A stretch of DNA of 64,000 nt, taken from NCBI GenBank assembly GCA_023407575.1, contig JAEYLX010000038.1, positions 37,396 through 101,395 of the forward strand, read 5' to 3'. The position numbers and the translations under genes are program-made. Below are positions 26,628 through 34,763 of this stretch, one piece after another (position 1 is the first letter of the stretch; the number at the start of each line of letters is the position of its first letter). This DNA is from Bacillota bacterium (GTDB lineage Bacteria > Bacillota > Clostridia > Lachnospirales > Lachnospiraceae). The notes under the pieces are model-generated. The model worked only from the letters and a program-made list of their open reading frames with translations. It made no database searches and was not told where the DNA came from.

Positions 26628-26828
26628 TTATAGCTTACTGCCGTTATCCACCCAGTCTTTTGCATCAACAACCCGTTCAATGGATGGTTTACTTACGTTA
26701 TCAATCTTATTTTTTGCCTCGGCATCCTGCCAGGCAGCTGTTCCTTCATTGTTGGTTGGTTTCACTGTATCAAGTCTTTTATTCTTTTTTTCTTTGTCCT
26801 TGCTCTTGTCTTTTCCTCTTTCTAACAT
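26628..26828 (-). CDS. DUF3787-like small protein (CDIF630_02480 spore-surface type)
   Basis: The start is the ATG 9 nt behind CGGAGG (26828); the longer frame upstream has no ribosome-binding site. The 66 residues are hydrophilic and charged, with a Lys/Asp-rich N-terminus (ERGKDKSKDKEKKNKR). The C-terminal block (NNEGTAAWQDAEAK, KPSIERVVDAKDWVDNGSK) looks to me like the TAAW...VSxPSxxAVExAKEWVDxN pattern of DUF3787. Proteins of that family are reported on clostridial spores. The recall is from pattern only. A SigF/SigG-like -10 lies upstream, and nifJ follows after 31 nt. An open frame on the opposite strand is antisense noise. Confidence 0.6.
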   Translation of the reverse strand: MLERGKDKSKDKEKKNKRLDTVKPTNNEGTAAWQDAEAKNKIDNVSKPSIERVVDAKDWVDNGSKL

Positions 26829-26886
26829 AGCCAATTCCTCCGTTTCAAAGATTAATATTATTGCCAAACTCGCATTTTTCACTTAA

Positions 26887-26896
26887 CAGTGTTTCC
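26887..26896 (-). promoter_or_regulatory. SigF/SigG-like -10 element before the DUF3787-like gene
   Basis: The minus strand reads GGAAACACTG, fitting the SigF -10 consensus GGnAAnAnTR at every defined position, about 60 nt before the ATG. The -35 region (around GTAATA, 15-16 nt upstream) is a poor match, so this is tentative. Confidence 0.3.
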
Positions 26897-27040
26897 AATT
26901 TATCTTATCTCTATTACGTATAAATACCTTTTAAAAAATTTAAAAAGAAATAATTTAGAAATTCAGTCCTTGTCCAATAACAATTTATAGATAGACAATA
27001 ACCAAATACCTCTTGAATGGACCAACTTAACGATTTTTAC

Positions 27041-27148
27041 AAAAAAAGAACAGAAGGAATCTCGTTTTGATGTACTGACCCTAATAAGTTAAACTTAAAA
27101 AGCTAACTTATTCGGGTCACATCATGAGATACATTCTGTTCTTTTTTA
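27041..27148. repeat. Long imperfect inverted repeat (about 108 bp), possible terminator or MITE
   Basis: The arms AAAAAAAGAACAGAA (27041-27055) and TTCTGTTCTTTTTTA (27134-27148) enclose further matching blocks: ATCTCG/GAGAT, GATGT/ACATC, TGACCC/GGGTCA and AATAAGTTA/TAACTTATT, closing on a short AT loop. T-runs exit on both strands. It is the only content of the gap 26897-27230 and follows the APC gene. At ~45 bp per arm it is much longer than a normal terminator. Confidence 0.65.
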
Positions 27149-27230
27149 TTATTCACAATTAATACAATGACGTATCATTATATTGATATATTTACTTAAA
27201 GAACCCTTAATTATATTGGAAAATAATATT

Positions 27231-28565
27231 CTATATAATATTTGATCTATTCTTTCTATAATACAATAATCCTGAAATAATAATTGCAAAACAAATAATA
27301 AAATAATAAATAAATAAAGAAAATGTAAAACTACCTGCTAATATTACCAGGGAACCAATCATAGCTAACACAGGAATAACATAGCCCTTCCAGGGTCCTT
27401 TAATTGTTCCTTTTTTAGCAAGACGCATAACGGCACCATAGAGAATAATATAATTTAAATAGCTCACACCAATTGCGATTTCAGATATATCTCCATTCAT
27501 CTTTAATTTCTGAGTTAGATAATGTACTCCCATCCAAAAAAGTGAAAGAATAAACGCAAATATTGCTGAGTTAATTGGCATTTGAGTTGTTTCATCTTCC
27601 TTTTTCAACCAATTACTTCCAGGCATCATATTACGAAGGGCTAAAGAATATGGCATACGGATAAATCCTAATACCAGGCCATTCACAGTACCTAAGACAG
27701 ATATTATAACAAAAATTAAAATAATCTTAGCACCGAAATCTCCAAAAAGGTTCGTAGCTGCTATAAAAGTAGATTCGTTACCTTTCTCCATAATGGTCTG
27801 TGGACCAATATAAGAAGTGATACCAATAAAATATGCTAAGTACAAAACAAGGATAACTAAGGGTGAAATAGTAAGGGCTAGAGGCAGATTTCGTTTACTA
27901 TTTTTAATCTCATGACAGATGGAGGTAGACACAATCCAGCCATCAAAAGAAAAGGCAATTGGAGCAAAGGCGGCAATCCAGGTTGAATTCATTGCTGATG
28001 ACCGAAAGGTCTCCATACTTTCAGAGGTCACCGCACCAGGGTTTCCAAAGAGTAATCCAGCTACAGCTATTATTAATAAAGGAAGCATTTTAATTATCAT
28101 TGCAGCATTTTGAAAATATCCACCTAATCTTGCAGATAAAGTATTTACAATAAATAACACGATAAGACTTCCGATACCGATCAACACTGTTATCTCAAGG
28201 GTACCATTAATTCCAAATAACATACAGATATAATTGCCGCTTACCCATGCAACTATAGCAGCTAAGGTTGGTAAATATAAAAACGTTTGGAACCAACCAA
28301 AAGCACAAGAAGGACCAATTCCAACAAATTCTTCGGTGTAAGCAATTAAACCTCCCGGCTTGTCCGTTAACACTGCAAGTTGTGAAATTGTAAGACATCC
28401 AAACACGATTGCGATTGCAGCAACTACAAAAATAATAATACCCAACATTACATTTCCATTGGTATAACCTAATACATCATCCGCTTTAAAGAAGATACCA
28501 GAACCAATAACAATTCCGGTTATCATGGTGATAGCTGTAAATAATCCGTATCTCCTCTTTTCCAT
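27231..28565 (-). CDS. APC superfamily amino acid permease
   Basis: A 444-residue, twelve-helix amino acid-polyamine-organocation transporter. Helix 1 carries the substrate-backbone motif GIVIGSGIFF. Helix 6 has IAFSFDGWIVSTSICHEIKNSKRNLP, as in LAT/SteT-like exchangers. Typical substrates are amino acids, exchanged or taken up by proton symport; which one is not predictable. It has its own promoter followed immediately by a terminator-like hairpin in the leader. AAAGGAA precedes the ATG. Confidence 0.9.
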   Translation of the reverse strand: MEKRRYGLFTAITMITGIVIGSGIFFKADDVLGYTNGNVMLGIIIFVVAAIAIVFGCLTISQLAVLTDKPGGLIAYTEEFVGIGPSCAFGWFQTFLYLPTLAAIVAWVSGNYICMLFGINGTLEITVLIGIGSLIVLFIVNTLSARLGGYFQNAAMIIKMLPLLIIAVAGLLFGNPGAVTSESMETFRSSAMNSTWIAAFAPIAFSFDGWIVSTSICHEIKNSKRNLPLALTISPLVILVLYLAYFIGITSYIGPQTIMEKGNESTFIAATNLFGDFGAKIILIFVIISVLGTVNGLVLGFIRMPYSLALRNMMPGSNWLKKEDETTQMPINSAIFAFILSLFWMGVHYLTQKLKMNGDISEIAIGVSYLNYIILYGAVMRLAKKGTIKGPWKGYVIPVLAMIGSLVILAGSFTFSLFIYYFIICFAIIISGLLYYRKNRSNII

Positions 28566-28594
28566 ATATAATTCCTTTCATTTGTTATATGAGC

Positions 28595-28685
28595 ATAAAA
28601 AGAGCTGTTATAAATATTATTTGCTTTTATAACAGCTTCTACTTATTCCTTACAATATTATATTAAAATTTTGTCGTTCTAGCAA
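28595..28685 (-). promoter_or_regulatory. APC permease promoter with immediate terminator (attenuator)
   Basis: On the minus strand TTGCTA (28680-28685), a 17-bp spacer and TATAAT (28657-28662) predict a start near 28650. Thirteen nucleotides later comes AGCTGTTATAAA/TTTATAACAGCT (12 bp, perfect) followed by CTTTTTA. The permease ATG is 30-35 nt beyond. Unregulated transcripts would end at about 55 nt, so the hairpin either attenuates the permease or closes a small RNA. Confidence 0.6.
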
Positions 28686-28817
28686 GGATATTTTATATAA
28701 ATACCACAAATTATCTCCAAATAAAATCAATTTATTATCATTTTTTATACATTGTTTTCTGATAATAATACATGATCTAACTATAATTTATGAAATATGC
28801 CCATAATTAGGAATTTC

Positions 28818-29453
28818 TTATAGCTCCAACAAAATAGCTCTAAGGGGTGCTGCCTCCGCACCAATTATATTTAAAGGAAGTGCAACGAGCAAGTACTCTC
28901 CTTCAACAATATCCTTTAATTGTAAGCCTTCAAGAATATGAACTCCAACCTCCATTAACGCAAGATGGGTCTCATGGCCGGGTTGATTTCTCTCAATTCC
29001 AAGGGCATCAATTCCAATACCTTTCAGTTTAAATTTAGCTAGATATTCTGCTCCTGATTGTTCTAAATAAATAAATTCTGATTCAAGTATATTCTCAAAG
29101 GAATTCTTAGTCTTAAGTAACAAGAACTCGCCCTCTGCAATCTTTTTATTTAAGAGATCTTCTTCTGTAATTTTGTCATTTACTGAGGTCAAGTCCAGTA
29201 CTCTGCACTTTGTAATGAGATCCCCTACCTCAAAGGTATCCATGGTGTTTCCACCAGGAATCATATGAAGAGTACGGTCCATATGAGTGCCAGTATGAAG
29301 GTTCATCTCTATTTTACTTTCATGTATTGTTCCAGTTTGAAAGTCACTTTCTACCTTAAGAACTGGACGTTTTTGATCTCTGCCTTTGTAAACTGGCATA
29401 CTATGCGTGATCGGCATAGAGATATCATATATTTTCTTATCCTCAATATTCAT
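28818..29453 (-). CDS. Cyclase family protein (kynurenine formamidase-like metal hydrolase)
   Basis: A 211-residue protein of the PF04199 cyclase/KynB fold. The metal-binding motif HTGTHMD and the following His (LHMIPGG) are intact, and the N-terminal YDISMPITHSMPVYKGR is characteristic. Family members hydrolyse N-formylkynurenine, isatin or other amides with Zn/Mn; the substrate here is unknown, and no kynurenine pathway gene is near. I place the start at the second ATG (29453), 6 nt behind AGGAGG. It lies 36 nt after zwf, so it is probably the third gene of the gnd-zwf operon. Confidence 0.85.
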   Translation of the reverse strand: MNIEDKKIYDISMPITHSMPVYKGRDQKRPVLKVESDFQTGTIHESKIEMNLHTGTHMDRTLHMIPGGNTMDTFEVGDLITKCRVLDLTSVNDKITEEDLLNKKIAEGEFLLLKTKNSFENILESEFIYLEQSGAEYLAKFKLKGIGIDALGIERNQPGHETHLALMEVGVHILEGLQLKDIVEGEYLLVALPLNIIGAEAAPLRAILLEL

Positions 29454-29489
29454 TTGCATCCTCCTTTATTTGACACCTGGTATTTGCCT

Positions 29490-30995
29490 TTATATATGCC
29501 ACCACTTTCTGCCATCTTTAGCCAACAATTCAAATGCAGCAACCGGCCCCATAGAACCTGAATCATAATTAGGGAACTTACTCTTTTTCTGCTTACGGTA
29601 TTGGATTAGCTGATCTGCTACTCTCCAGGCTGATTCTACCTCATCCCATCTAGAGAACAGAGTTGAATCTCCTCGCAGAATATCATAAATCAATCGCTCA
29701 TATGCCTCGGGGGTATTGCCCTGCATCGGATTTAAATGACTGGTATCCATCTTTGTGGGTACAATTCCATTATAGGAATTAAAATCTTTTGTATTGAATT
29801 GAAAGAATACACCAACATTTGGTTGAATTCGTAGGACTAATAAGTTTGGTTCCTGTTCATCCTTATCTTGAAAATAAAGAATATTTGGTAAATCTTTAAA
29901 CTGTACCACAATTTCTGCTGAACTTTTACCCAAACGTTTTCCTGTACGAATATAAAAAGGAGTTCCAGCCCATCTAAAATTATTAATAAAGAGCTTCATT
30001 GCAACAAAGGTTTCAGTCTCAGAGTTAGCAGGAACGTTAAGTTCTTCTCGGTAGGCATTTACACCATTTCCTTCAATCGTACCTGCTCCGTACTGACCAA
30101 ATACCACATTGTTCTTTAGAAACTCAGGGGTAATCTCTTGGATTGCTTCTAATACTTTCTGCTTTTCCGTTCGAATAGAGTCCGTCTTTAGGTTAATTGG
30201 CGGTTCCATGGCAACAAGAGTTAATATCTGAAGAATATGGTTTTGTATCATATCTCTCATAGCACCAGAATTCTCGTAATATCCGCCTCTGGTACCAACC
30301 CCTAAGGTTTCAGTTAGAGAGATTTGAACGTTATCAATAAACTTGTTATTCCAAATAGATTCAAAAATTGAATTACAAAAACGAAGTACCATGATATTCT
30401 GAATCATTTCTTTTCCTAAGTAATGATCAATTCGATAAATACTCTTCTCTGGAAAAACCTCAAGTAGCTTATTATTTAATGCTCTCGCAGTCTTTAAATC
30501 CTTACCAAAGGGCTTTTCTATGATTAATCTACTCCAGGAGCCGGGTGTGGTAGCCATCTTGCTTACTTGAAGTCCTTGAACTATAGTTTCAAAGTATTCA
30601 GGTGCAACCGCAAGATAAAATACACGATTGCCCTTTGTTCCTACCTTTGCATCCAGTTCCTCAAGATAACTTTTCAAGCTGATAAATTCACCGATATGCG
30701 TAAAATCATACTGATAGTAGTAAATCATGTCTTGTAGCTGGTTCCAGATTTCCTCCTGAACTTTATTTCTGGAATGTTTATGAATGGAATCATAAATCTC
30801 TTTCTTGTATTCTTCCTGTGTCTTATCTCTTCTTCCTACACAGACAATTGCAAAATGTTCCGGAATCATCTTATCTCTAATTAAATTGTAGATGGCTGGC
30901 ATTAATTTTCTATGAGTTAAATCACCTGTGCCACCAAATATTACTAAGATGGAAGATAAATTTACCTCTAAATGATCAGTCTGTTCTGTCTTCAT
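29490..30995 (-). CDS. zwf: Glucose-6-phosphate dehydrogenase
   Basis: This enzyme oxidises glucose-6-phosphate to 6-phosphogluconolactone, making NADPH. At 501 residues it has typical length. The Rossmann motif FGGTGDLTHRKLMPA lies near residue 20, and the active-site motif RIDHYLGKEMIQN holds the catalytic His and substrate-binding Lys. It lies about 80 nt downstream of gnd on the same strand. No 6-phosphogluconolactonase is visible nearby; the lactone also hydrolyses spontaneously. Many clostridia lack this oxidative branch, so its presence is informative. Confidence 0.96.
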   Translation of the reverse strand: MKTEQTDHLEVNLSSILVIFGGTGDLTHRKLMPAIYNLIRDKMIPEHFAIVCVGRRDKTQEEYKKEIYDSIHKHSRNKVQEEIWNQLQDMIYYYQYDFTHIGEFISLKSYLEELDAKVGTKGNRVFYLAVAPEYFETIVQGLQVSKMATTPGSWSRLIIEKPFGKDLKTARALNNKLLEVFPEKSIYRIDHYLGKEMIQNIMVLRFCNSIFESIWNNKFIDNVQISLTETLGVGTRGGYYENSGAMRDMIQNHILQILTLVAMEPPINLKTDSIRTEKQKVLEAIQEITPEFLKNNVVFGQYGAGTIEGNGVNAYREELNVPANSETETFVAMKLFINNFRWAGTPFYIRTGKRLGKSSAEIVVQFKDLPNILYFQDKDEQEPNLLVLRIQPNVGVFFQFNTKDFNSYNGIVPTKMDTSHLNPMQGNTPEAYERLIYDILRGDSTLFSRWDEVESAWRVADQLIQYRKQKKSKFPNYDSGSMGPVAAFELLAKDGRKWWHI

Positions 30996-31076
30996 TTACA
31001 CCCCTCCTTTACAACATTTCTATCTTTTGATATCGTTATTACCGACTAAATGTACAAATAAATTCATATATTTTAT

Positions 31077-32471
31077 TTACCATTGCGTATGGAATACACC
31101 TGCTCTGTCGGTTCTCTCATACGTATGAGCACCAAAATAATCTCTCTGCGCTTGTAACAAGTTCATTGGTAACTCATCACTACGGTAACTGTCATAATAA
31201 GAAAGTGCACTTGTAAATGCAGGTACAGAAATACCAGCAGTGATTGCTGCCTTAATAACTTCTCTCCATTCCACTTGATAATTACTTATAATATCCTTAA
31301 AATAATCTTCTAACATCAAATTAACTAATTTTGAATTTTTCTCATAAGCATTGCTGATCTGATTAAGAAATTGAGCTCGAATGATGCACCCACCACGAAA
31401 AATCTTAGCAATTTCACCATAGTTCAATTCCCAGCCATACTCCTCTGAAGCTTCACGAAGCAGACTAAAACCCTGGGCGTAAGCACAGATTTTACTTGCA
31501 TAGAGAGCTTTACGAATTGCTTCTACAAAATCCTTACTCTTTGTGTCTAAATCTTCAGGCCCTCTTAATATTTTGCTGGCAGCTACTCGTTCACTCTTCT
31601 TAGAAGAAAGGTATCTCTCATATACTGCAGTTGTAATGGTTGGGGTTGGAACACCTAAATTAAGGGAAATCTGACCTGTCCACTTACCTGTTCCTTTTTG
31701 ACCTGCAACATCAAGAATCTTGTCAACTAGGTATCCTTCTGCTTCTGTATCCTTCTTAGCAAAAATATCGGCTGTAATACTAATTAGGTAACTATTTAAT
31801 TCTCCCTTATTCCAATCAGTAAAGACCTCATGAAGCTCTGCTGGAGAAAGCTTTAATACGTTCCTCATAATCGCATAGGCCTCACTAATTAATTGCATAT
31901 CCGCATATTCGATTCCGTTATGCACCATTTTAACAAAATGACCTGCACCATTATCACCGATATAAGCACAGCAATTATCACTACCTACCTTTGCAGAAAT
32001 AGCTGTTAGCACAGGCTCCAAATATTTATACGCTTCTTTATTACCACCTGGCATGATAGCCGGACCGAATCTGGCACCTTCTTCTCCGCCAGAGATACCA
32101 ACTCCAAGGAAATAATATCCCTCTGCTTCCAGCTCCTTGCTTCTGCGAATAGTATCTACGTAGTAGGAGTTGCCTCCATCCATTATAATATCACCCTTCG
32201 ATAGATGGGGTAATAACTGCTGGATGGTGCTATCAACTGCTTCTCCAGCTTTTACCATAAGTATAATTTTGCGTGGTAATTCCAAAGCTTCAACAAATTC
32301 TTCTATGGTATAGGCACCAAGAAGGTCTTTCCCTTCAGCTTCACCAACAGTCTCCTCCACTTTCCCGGGAGATCTATTATATACGGCAACAGAAAATCCA
32401 TGATCTACAATGTTAAGTGCCAGATTTTTACCCATTACTGCAAGACCTATAACTCCAACTTGTTTTTTCAT
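31077..32471 (-). CDS. gnd: 6-Phosphogluconate dehydrogenase, decarboxylating
   Basis: This enzyme makes ribulose-5-phosphate, CO2 and NADPH. It is 464 residues, the long (dimeric) type. The NADP fold starts with IGLAVMGKNLALNI, the substrate and catalytic region includes GISGGEEGARFGPAIMPGG and GHFVKMVHNGIEYADMQLI (catalytic Lys and Glu), and the C-terminus has the GAHTYERTDRAGVFHTQW tail that reaches into the partner subunit. It is first in the gnd-zwf-cyclase operon, behind a Crp/Fnr-type promoter. TGGAGGTAAGG precedes the ATG. Confidence 0.96.
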   Translation of the reverse strand: MKKQVGVIGLAVMGKNLALNIVDHGFSVAVYNRSPGKVEETVGEAEGKDLLGAYTIEEFVEALELPRKIILMVKAGEAVDSTIQQLLPHLSKGDIIMDGGNSYYVDTIRRSKELEAEGYYFLGVGISGGEEGARFGPAIMPGGNKEAYKYLEPVLTAISAKVGSDNCCAYIGDNGAGHFVKMVHNGIEYADMQLISEAYAIMRNVLKLSPAELHEVFTDWNKGELNSYLISITADIFAKKDTEAEGYLVDKILDVAGQKGTGKWTGQISLNLGVPTPTITTAVYERYLSSKKSERVAASKILRGPEDLDTKSKDFVEAIRKALYASKICAYAQGFSLLREASEEYGWELNYGEIAKIFRGGCIIRAQFLNQISNAYEKNSKLVNLMLEDYFKDIISNYQVEWREVIKAAITAGISVPAFTSALSYYDSYRSDELPMNLLQAQRDYFGAHTYERTDRAGVFHTQW

Positions 32472-32670
32472 TCCTTACCTCCATTGTGGCGTTTAGTGCC
32501 AATTAAAATATATTAAAAGTAATTTATACTTTATGTTCATAATGCCAAATATTCTTATACCTATTATTTTATCAAAGAAACAAAATATTTCCATATATAA
32601 ATTATATCAATTTTAAAGATTAATATCCCATTTATTCGGTTAAGATTATTCTGCAAAGAATATTATTCCT

Positions 32671-32713
32671 AGTATAGAGAGCAAAGCTTTTTATTTCTGT
32701 GACGAAAGTCACA
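32671..32713 (-). promoter_or_regulatory. gnd promoter with Crp/Fnr-family dyad at -41.5
   Basis: A perfect 16-bp dyad TGTGACGAAAGTCACA (32698-32713) fits the Crp consensus TGTGA-N6-TCACA. Its centre is 29.5 bp upstream of TATACT (32671-32676), which puts it at -41.5, the class II activator position, and the -35 (CAGAAA) is poor as expected. The predicted 5' UTR is about 190 nt. The remainder of the 510-bp gap is AT-rich with no gene. Confidence 0.6.
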
Positions 32714-32811
32714 TTTTAATAATATTAAAGTTAAAACTTTAACCAAATTTAAAATAATGTATTACATAATTAAACATTACATAATAACATGGTTCACTCT
32801 GATATATTTTT

Positions 32812-32860
32812 AAAACGCTTAGCTCATCCTACCTAAAGTTCAGTAGAATAAGACTAAGCG
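32812..32860 (-). terminator. Terminator of the FMN oxidoreductase gene
   Basis: On the minus strand CGCTTAG pairs with CTAAGCG, with a helper pairing CTAC/GTAG inside, followed by TTTTAAAA. It lies about 120 nt after the stop. Confidence 0.6.
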
Positions 32861-32981
32861 ATATCCTAATACATATTTTATTTCATTTATAGATATTATA
32901 AAATTATAAAAATAATTAGTGTGTAAATAATGTAAGAGCTTTAATTCGTAAAATAGATAATAGAATACTTAATTCCGGTGT

Positions 32982-34037
32982 TTAAAAAACCAATTCTTCA
33001 AAAATATTTTTTACTGTGGTCATTTGTGTTAATTTATGCACCTTTGCACCGCAAAAAATTAAGCCTTCCTCGATATTTCCTTCTACTGCATTAATTAAAG
33101 CTTTTGTGATGCAATATGGCGTATCTTTAGGATTGCAATGTTCTAGACAGTTGTAGCATTTTTTTACCGCGACTCTACCCCTATCCACTGTGCTTAAGAA
33201 TGGATTTCTTAACGCTCTGCCAGGCATTCCTACCGGACTAATTACAATTTTAACATCCTCTTCTCTGGCTGCTAAATATGCATTTTTATATTCCTGACTT
33301 GCATCACATTCTTCAGTTACTACAAACCTCGTGGCGATTTGAACACCATCTGCTCCAAGATCAAGTGCATGCTTAATATCTTCTTGATCAAAAATACCTC
33401 CCGCTACCACCACTGGAATGGATTGATTATACTTTGTCTCATACTCCTTTTTACACTCAATAATCCCTTTAATTTCATTATCATAATCTAACTCATCAAT
33501 TTGATTTAATTGCTCCTTACTAAATCCCAAATGACCTCCAGCAAGAGGACCTTCAATAACAATAAAATCTGCTGTTCGCTTATATTTTTTATCCCACATT
33601 TTTAATATAACAGAGGCTGCTTTAATGCTGGATACGATCGGTGCAATTTTTGTTTTAAATCCAGCGACAAGTTCAGGTAAGGAAATAGGTAGACCTGCGC
33701 CAGAGATAATTACATCAGCTCCGCCTTCACAAGCAGCATTAACATATTTCTCATATTGCTTGGTTGCTACCATGATATTAACGCCAACAACACCGCCCTT
33801 TGCATTTTCTTTAGCAAGCTTGAGATGCTTTTTAATTGCAAAGAGATTACTTTCTATCTGATGTTTATTAAAATCTGGCTCATCATACCCAATCTGTGCT
33901 GTTGAAATAATACCGATACCACCTTCTTTTGCTACAGCACCTGCTAACTTTGATCTACTTACACCTACACCCATTCCTCCTTGGATAATGGGAATTCGAG
34001 CAATTAAATCTCCTATTATTAATGGCTTCATTGTCAT
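32982..34037 (-). CDS. NAD(P)H-dependent flavin oxidoreductase (nitronate monooxygenase/FabK-like)
   Basis: A 351-residue FMN TIM-barrel protein. It starts IPIIQGGMGVGVSRSKLAGAVAKEGGIGIIS, the shared motif of 2-nitropropane dioxygenases and FabK enoyl-ACP reductases. It contains VVAGGIFDQEDIKHALDLGADGVQIATRFVVTEEC for FMN phosphate binding. The C-terminal ~70 residues hold a Cys cluster (CYNCLEHCNPKDTPYC, IFCGAK) that could carry metal or an Fe-S cluster, as in a clostridial subgroup. Function could be nitronate detoxification or enoyl reduction; the FabT-like box in its leader favours a lipid link (inference). AGGAGG is 6 nt before the ATG. Confidence 0.8.
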   Translation of the reverse strand: MTMKPLIIGDLIARIPIIQGGMGVGVSRSKLAGAVAKEGGIGIISTAQIGYDEPDFNKHQIESNLFAIKKHLKLAKENAKGGVVGVNIMVATKQYEKYVNAACEGGADVIISGAGLPISLPELVAGFKTKIAPIVSSIKAASVILKMWDKKYKRTADFIVIEGPLAGGHLGFSKEQLNQIDELDYDNEIKGIIECKKEYETKYNQSIPVVVAGGIFDQEDIKHALDLGADGVQIATRFVVTEECDASQEYKNAYLAAREEDVKIVISPVGMPGRALRNPFLSTVDRGRVAVKKCYNCLEHCNPKDTPYCITKALINAVEGNIEEGLIFCGAKVHKLTQMTTVKNIFEELVF

Positions 34038-34073
34038 ACTGTTCCTCCTAGCTCAATACTTTCACAAAATATT

Positions 34074-34160
34074 ACTTTGATTATCAAACTATTATCTTAA
34101 AATCAAACCGGTGTCTTCACCGGTTGACTTTATTATATATTCATATGGATATGTTGTCAA
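34074..34160 (-). promoter_or_regulatory. Consensus promoter, 5'-terminal hairpin and FabT-like operator
   Basis: On the minus strand TTGACA (34155-34160), a 17-bp spacer and TATAAT (34132-34137) give a full consensus promoter with a start near 34125. The RNA would begin exactly with AACCGGTG-AAGA-CACCGGTT (34106-34125). At about +36 to +52 lies AGTTTGATAATCAAAGT (34074-34090), which contains the dyad TTTGA-n3-TCAAA of FabT/MarR fatty-acid operators. Confidence 0.6.
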
Positions 34161-34251
34161 TATGTTGTAGTATATTTTTCTATTTAATGTGGTTATTATT
34201 ACCATGTTAATCGACTGCTTATATCATCTCAAACTCTTCTACTCACGGCAG

Positions 34252-34301
34252 AAAAAAAGAGGTTCTTGAAATATAGCTAAATAAACTACATTTCAAGAAC
34301 C
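34252..34301 (-). terminator. Terminator of the 34.3-kb small gene
   Basis: On the minus strand the 16-bp arms GGTTCTTGAAATGTAG/CTATATTTCAAGAACC are followed by CTCTTTTTTT. It begins 17 nt after the stop of the small gene. Confidence 0.85.
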
Positions 34302-34317
34302 TTCAAATTATTTATAC

Positions 34318-34563
34318 TTATGAAGCGAAGCATGTCATAGGCGGGAATATTCCCCCATCTTTATTTAAACATTTTAATAACGTTAATACGGCACGATTAT
34401 AATAGAAAGTTGTATCGGTATTGGGTACAGGATCGAGTTGCATATAATCTCCTGTCTTTTTAACCAATTGAACTCTCCCTAGTCTTTCTTCACTTGGTCC
34501 AAATTTATATATTACTTTTTCCGCGTCTTCTAACTCTTTGATTAAAAGGACATATGTAGCCAC
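34318..34563 (-). CDS. Conserved-looking small protein of unknown function
   Basis: 81 residues from a GTG start placed 7 nt behind AGGAGG, and followed by a strong terminator, so a real one-gene transcript. The sequence mixes basic and acidic residues (LLIKELEDAEKVIYKFGPSEERLGRVQLVKKTGDY) and ends in a hydrophobic GGIFPPMTCFAS. There is no membrane helix. I recall no family with certainty; the beta-rich, RVQLVKKTGDYMQLDPV-like core looks like a small single-domain fold. Confidence 0.65.
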   Translation of the reverse strand: MATYVLLIKELEDAEKVIYKFGPSEERLGRVQLVKKTGDYMQLDPVPNTDTTFYYNRAVLTLLKCLNKDGGIFPPMTCFAS

Positions 34564-34699
34564 AAGCTTTCCTCCTAATAAATAAAATAAATTTATGGTT
34601 CATCAATAAAACCAGTTTCTAATTTGTAAATTATTGTTTCTCATAAGCTGATACAAGATAAAAAGACAAGTTATAAGTTATTCCACATATGGCTTGGCG

Positions 34700-34747
34700 C
34701 AAAGAAAAAGCTGATAAAGATTATTCTATCATAAACTTATCAGCTTT
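34700..34747 (-). terminator. Terminator of the sugar ABC operon
   Basis: On the minus strand AAAGCTGATAAG pairs with CTTTATCAGCTTT (one bulge), then TTCTTTG. It is 17 nt after the stop of the second permease. Confidence 0.75.
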
Positions 34748-34763
34748 AAACTTTTATATATAA

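Noticed and set aside
26599..26886. A 95-codon plus-strand frame opposite the DUF3787-like gene
   Set aside because: It is rich in Ser/Leu/Phe, as expected from the antisense of a Lys/Glu-rich protein, and has no ribosome-binding site.
28566..28650. Possible T-box or riboswitch for the APC permease
   Set aside because: No TGGTACC-type T-box sequence and too short a leader for a known aptamer; only the terminator hairpin is supported.
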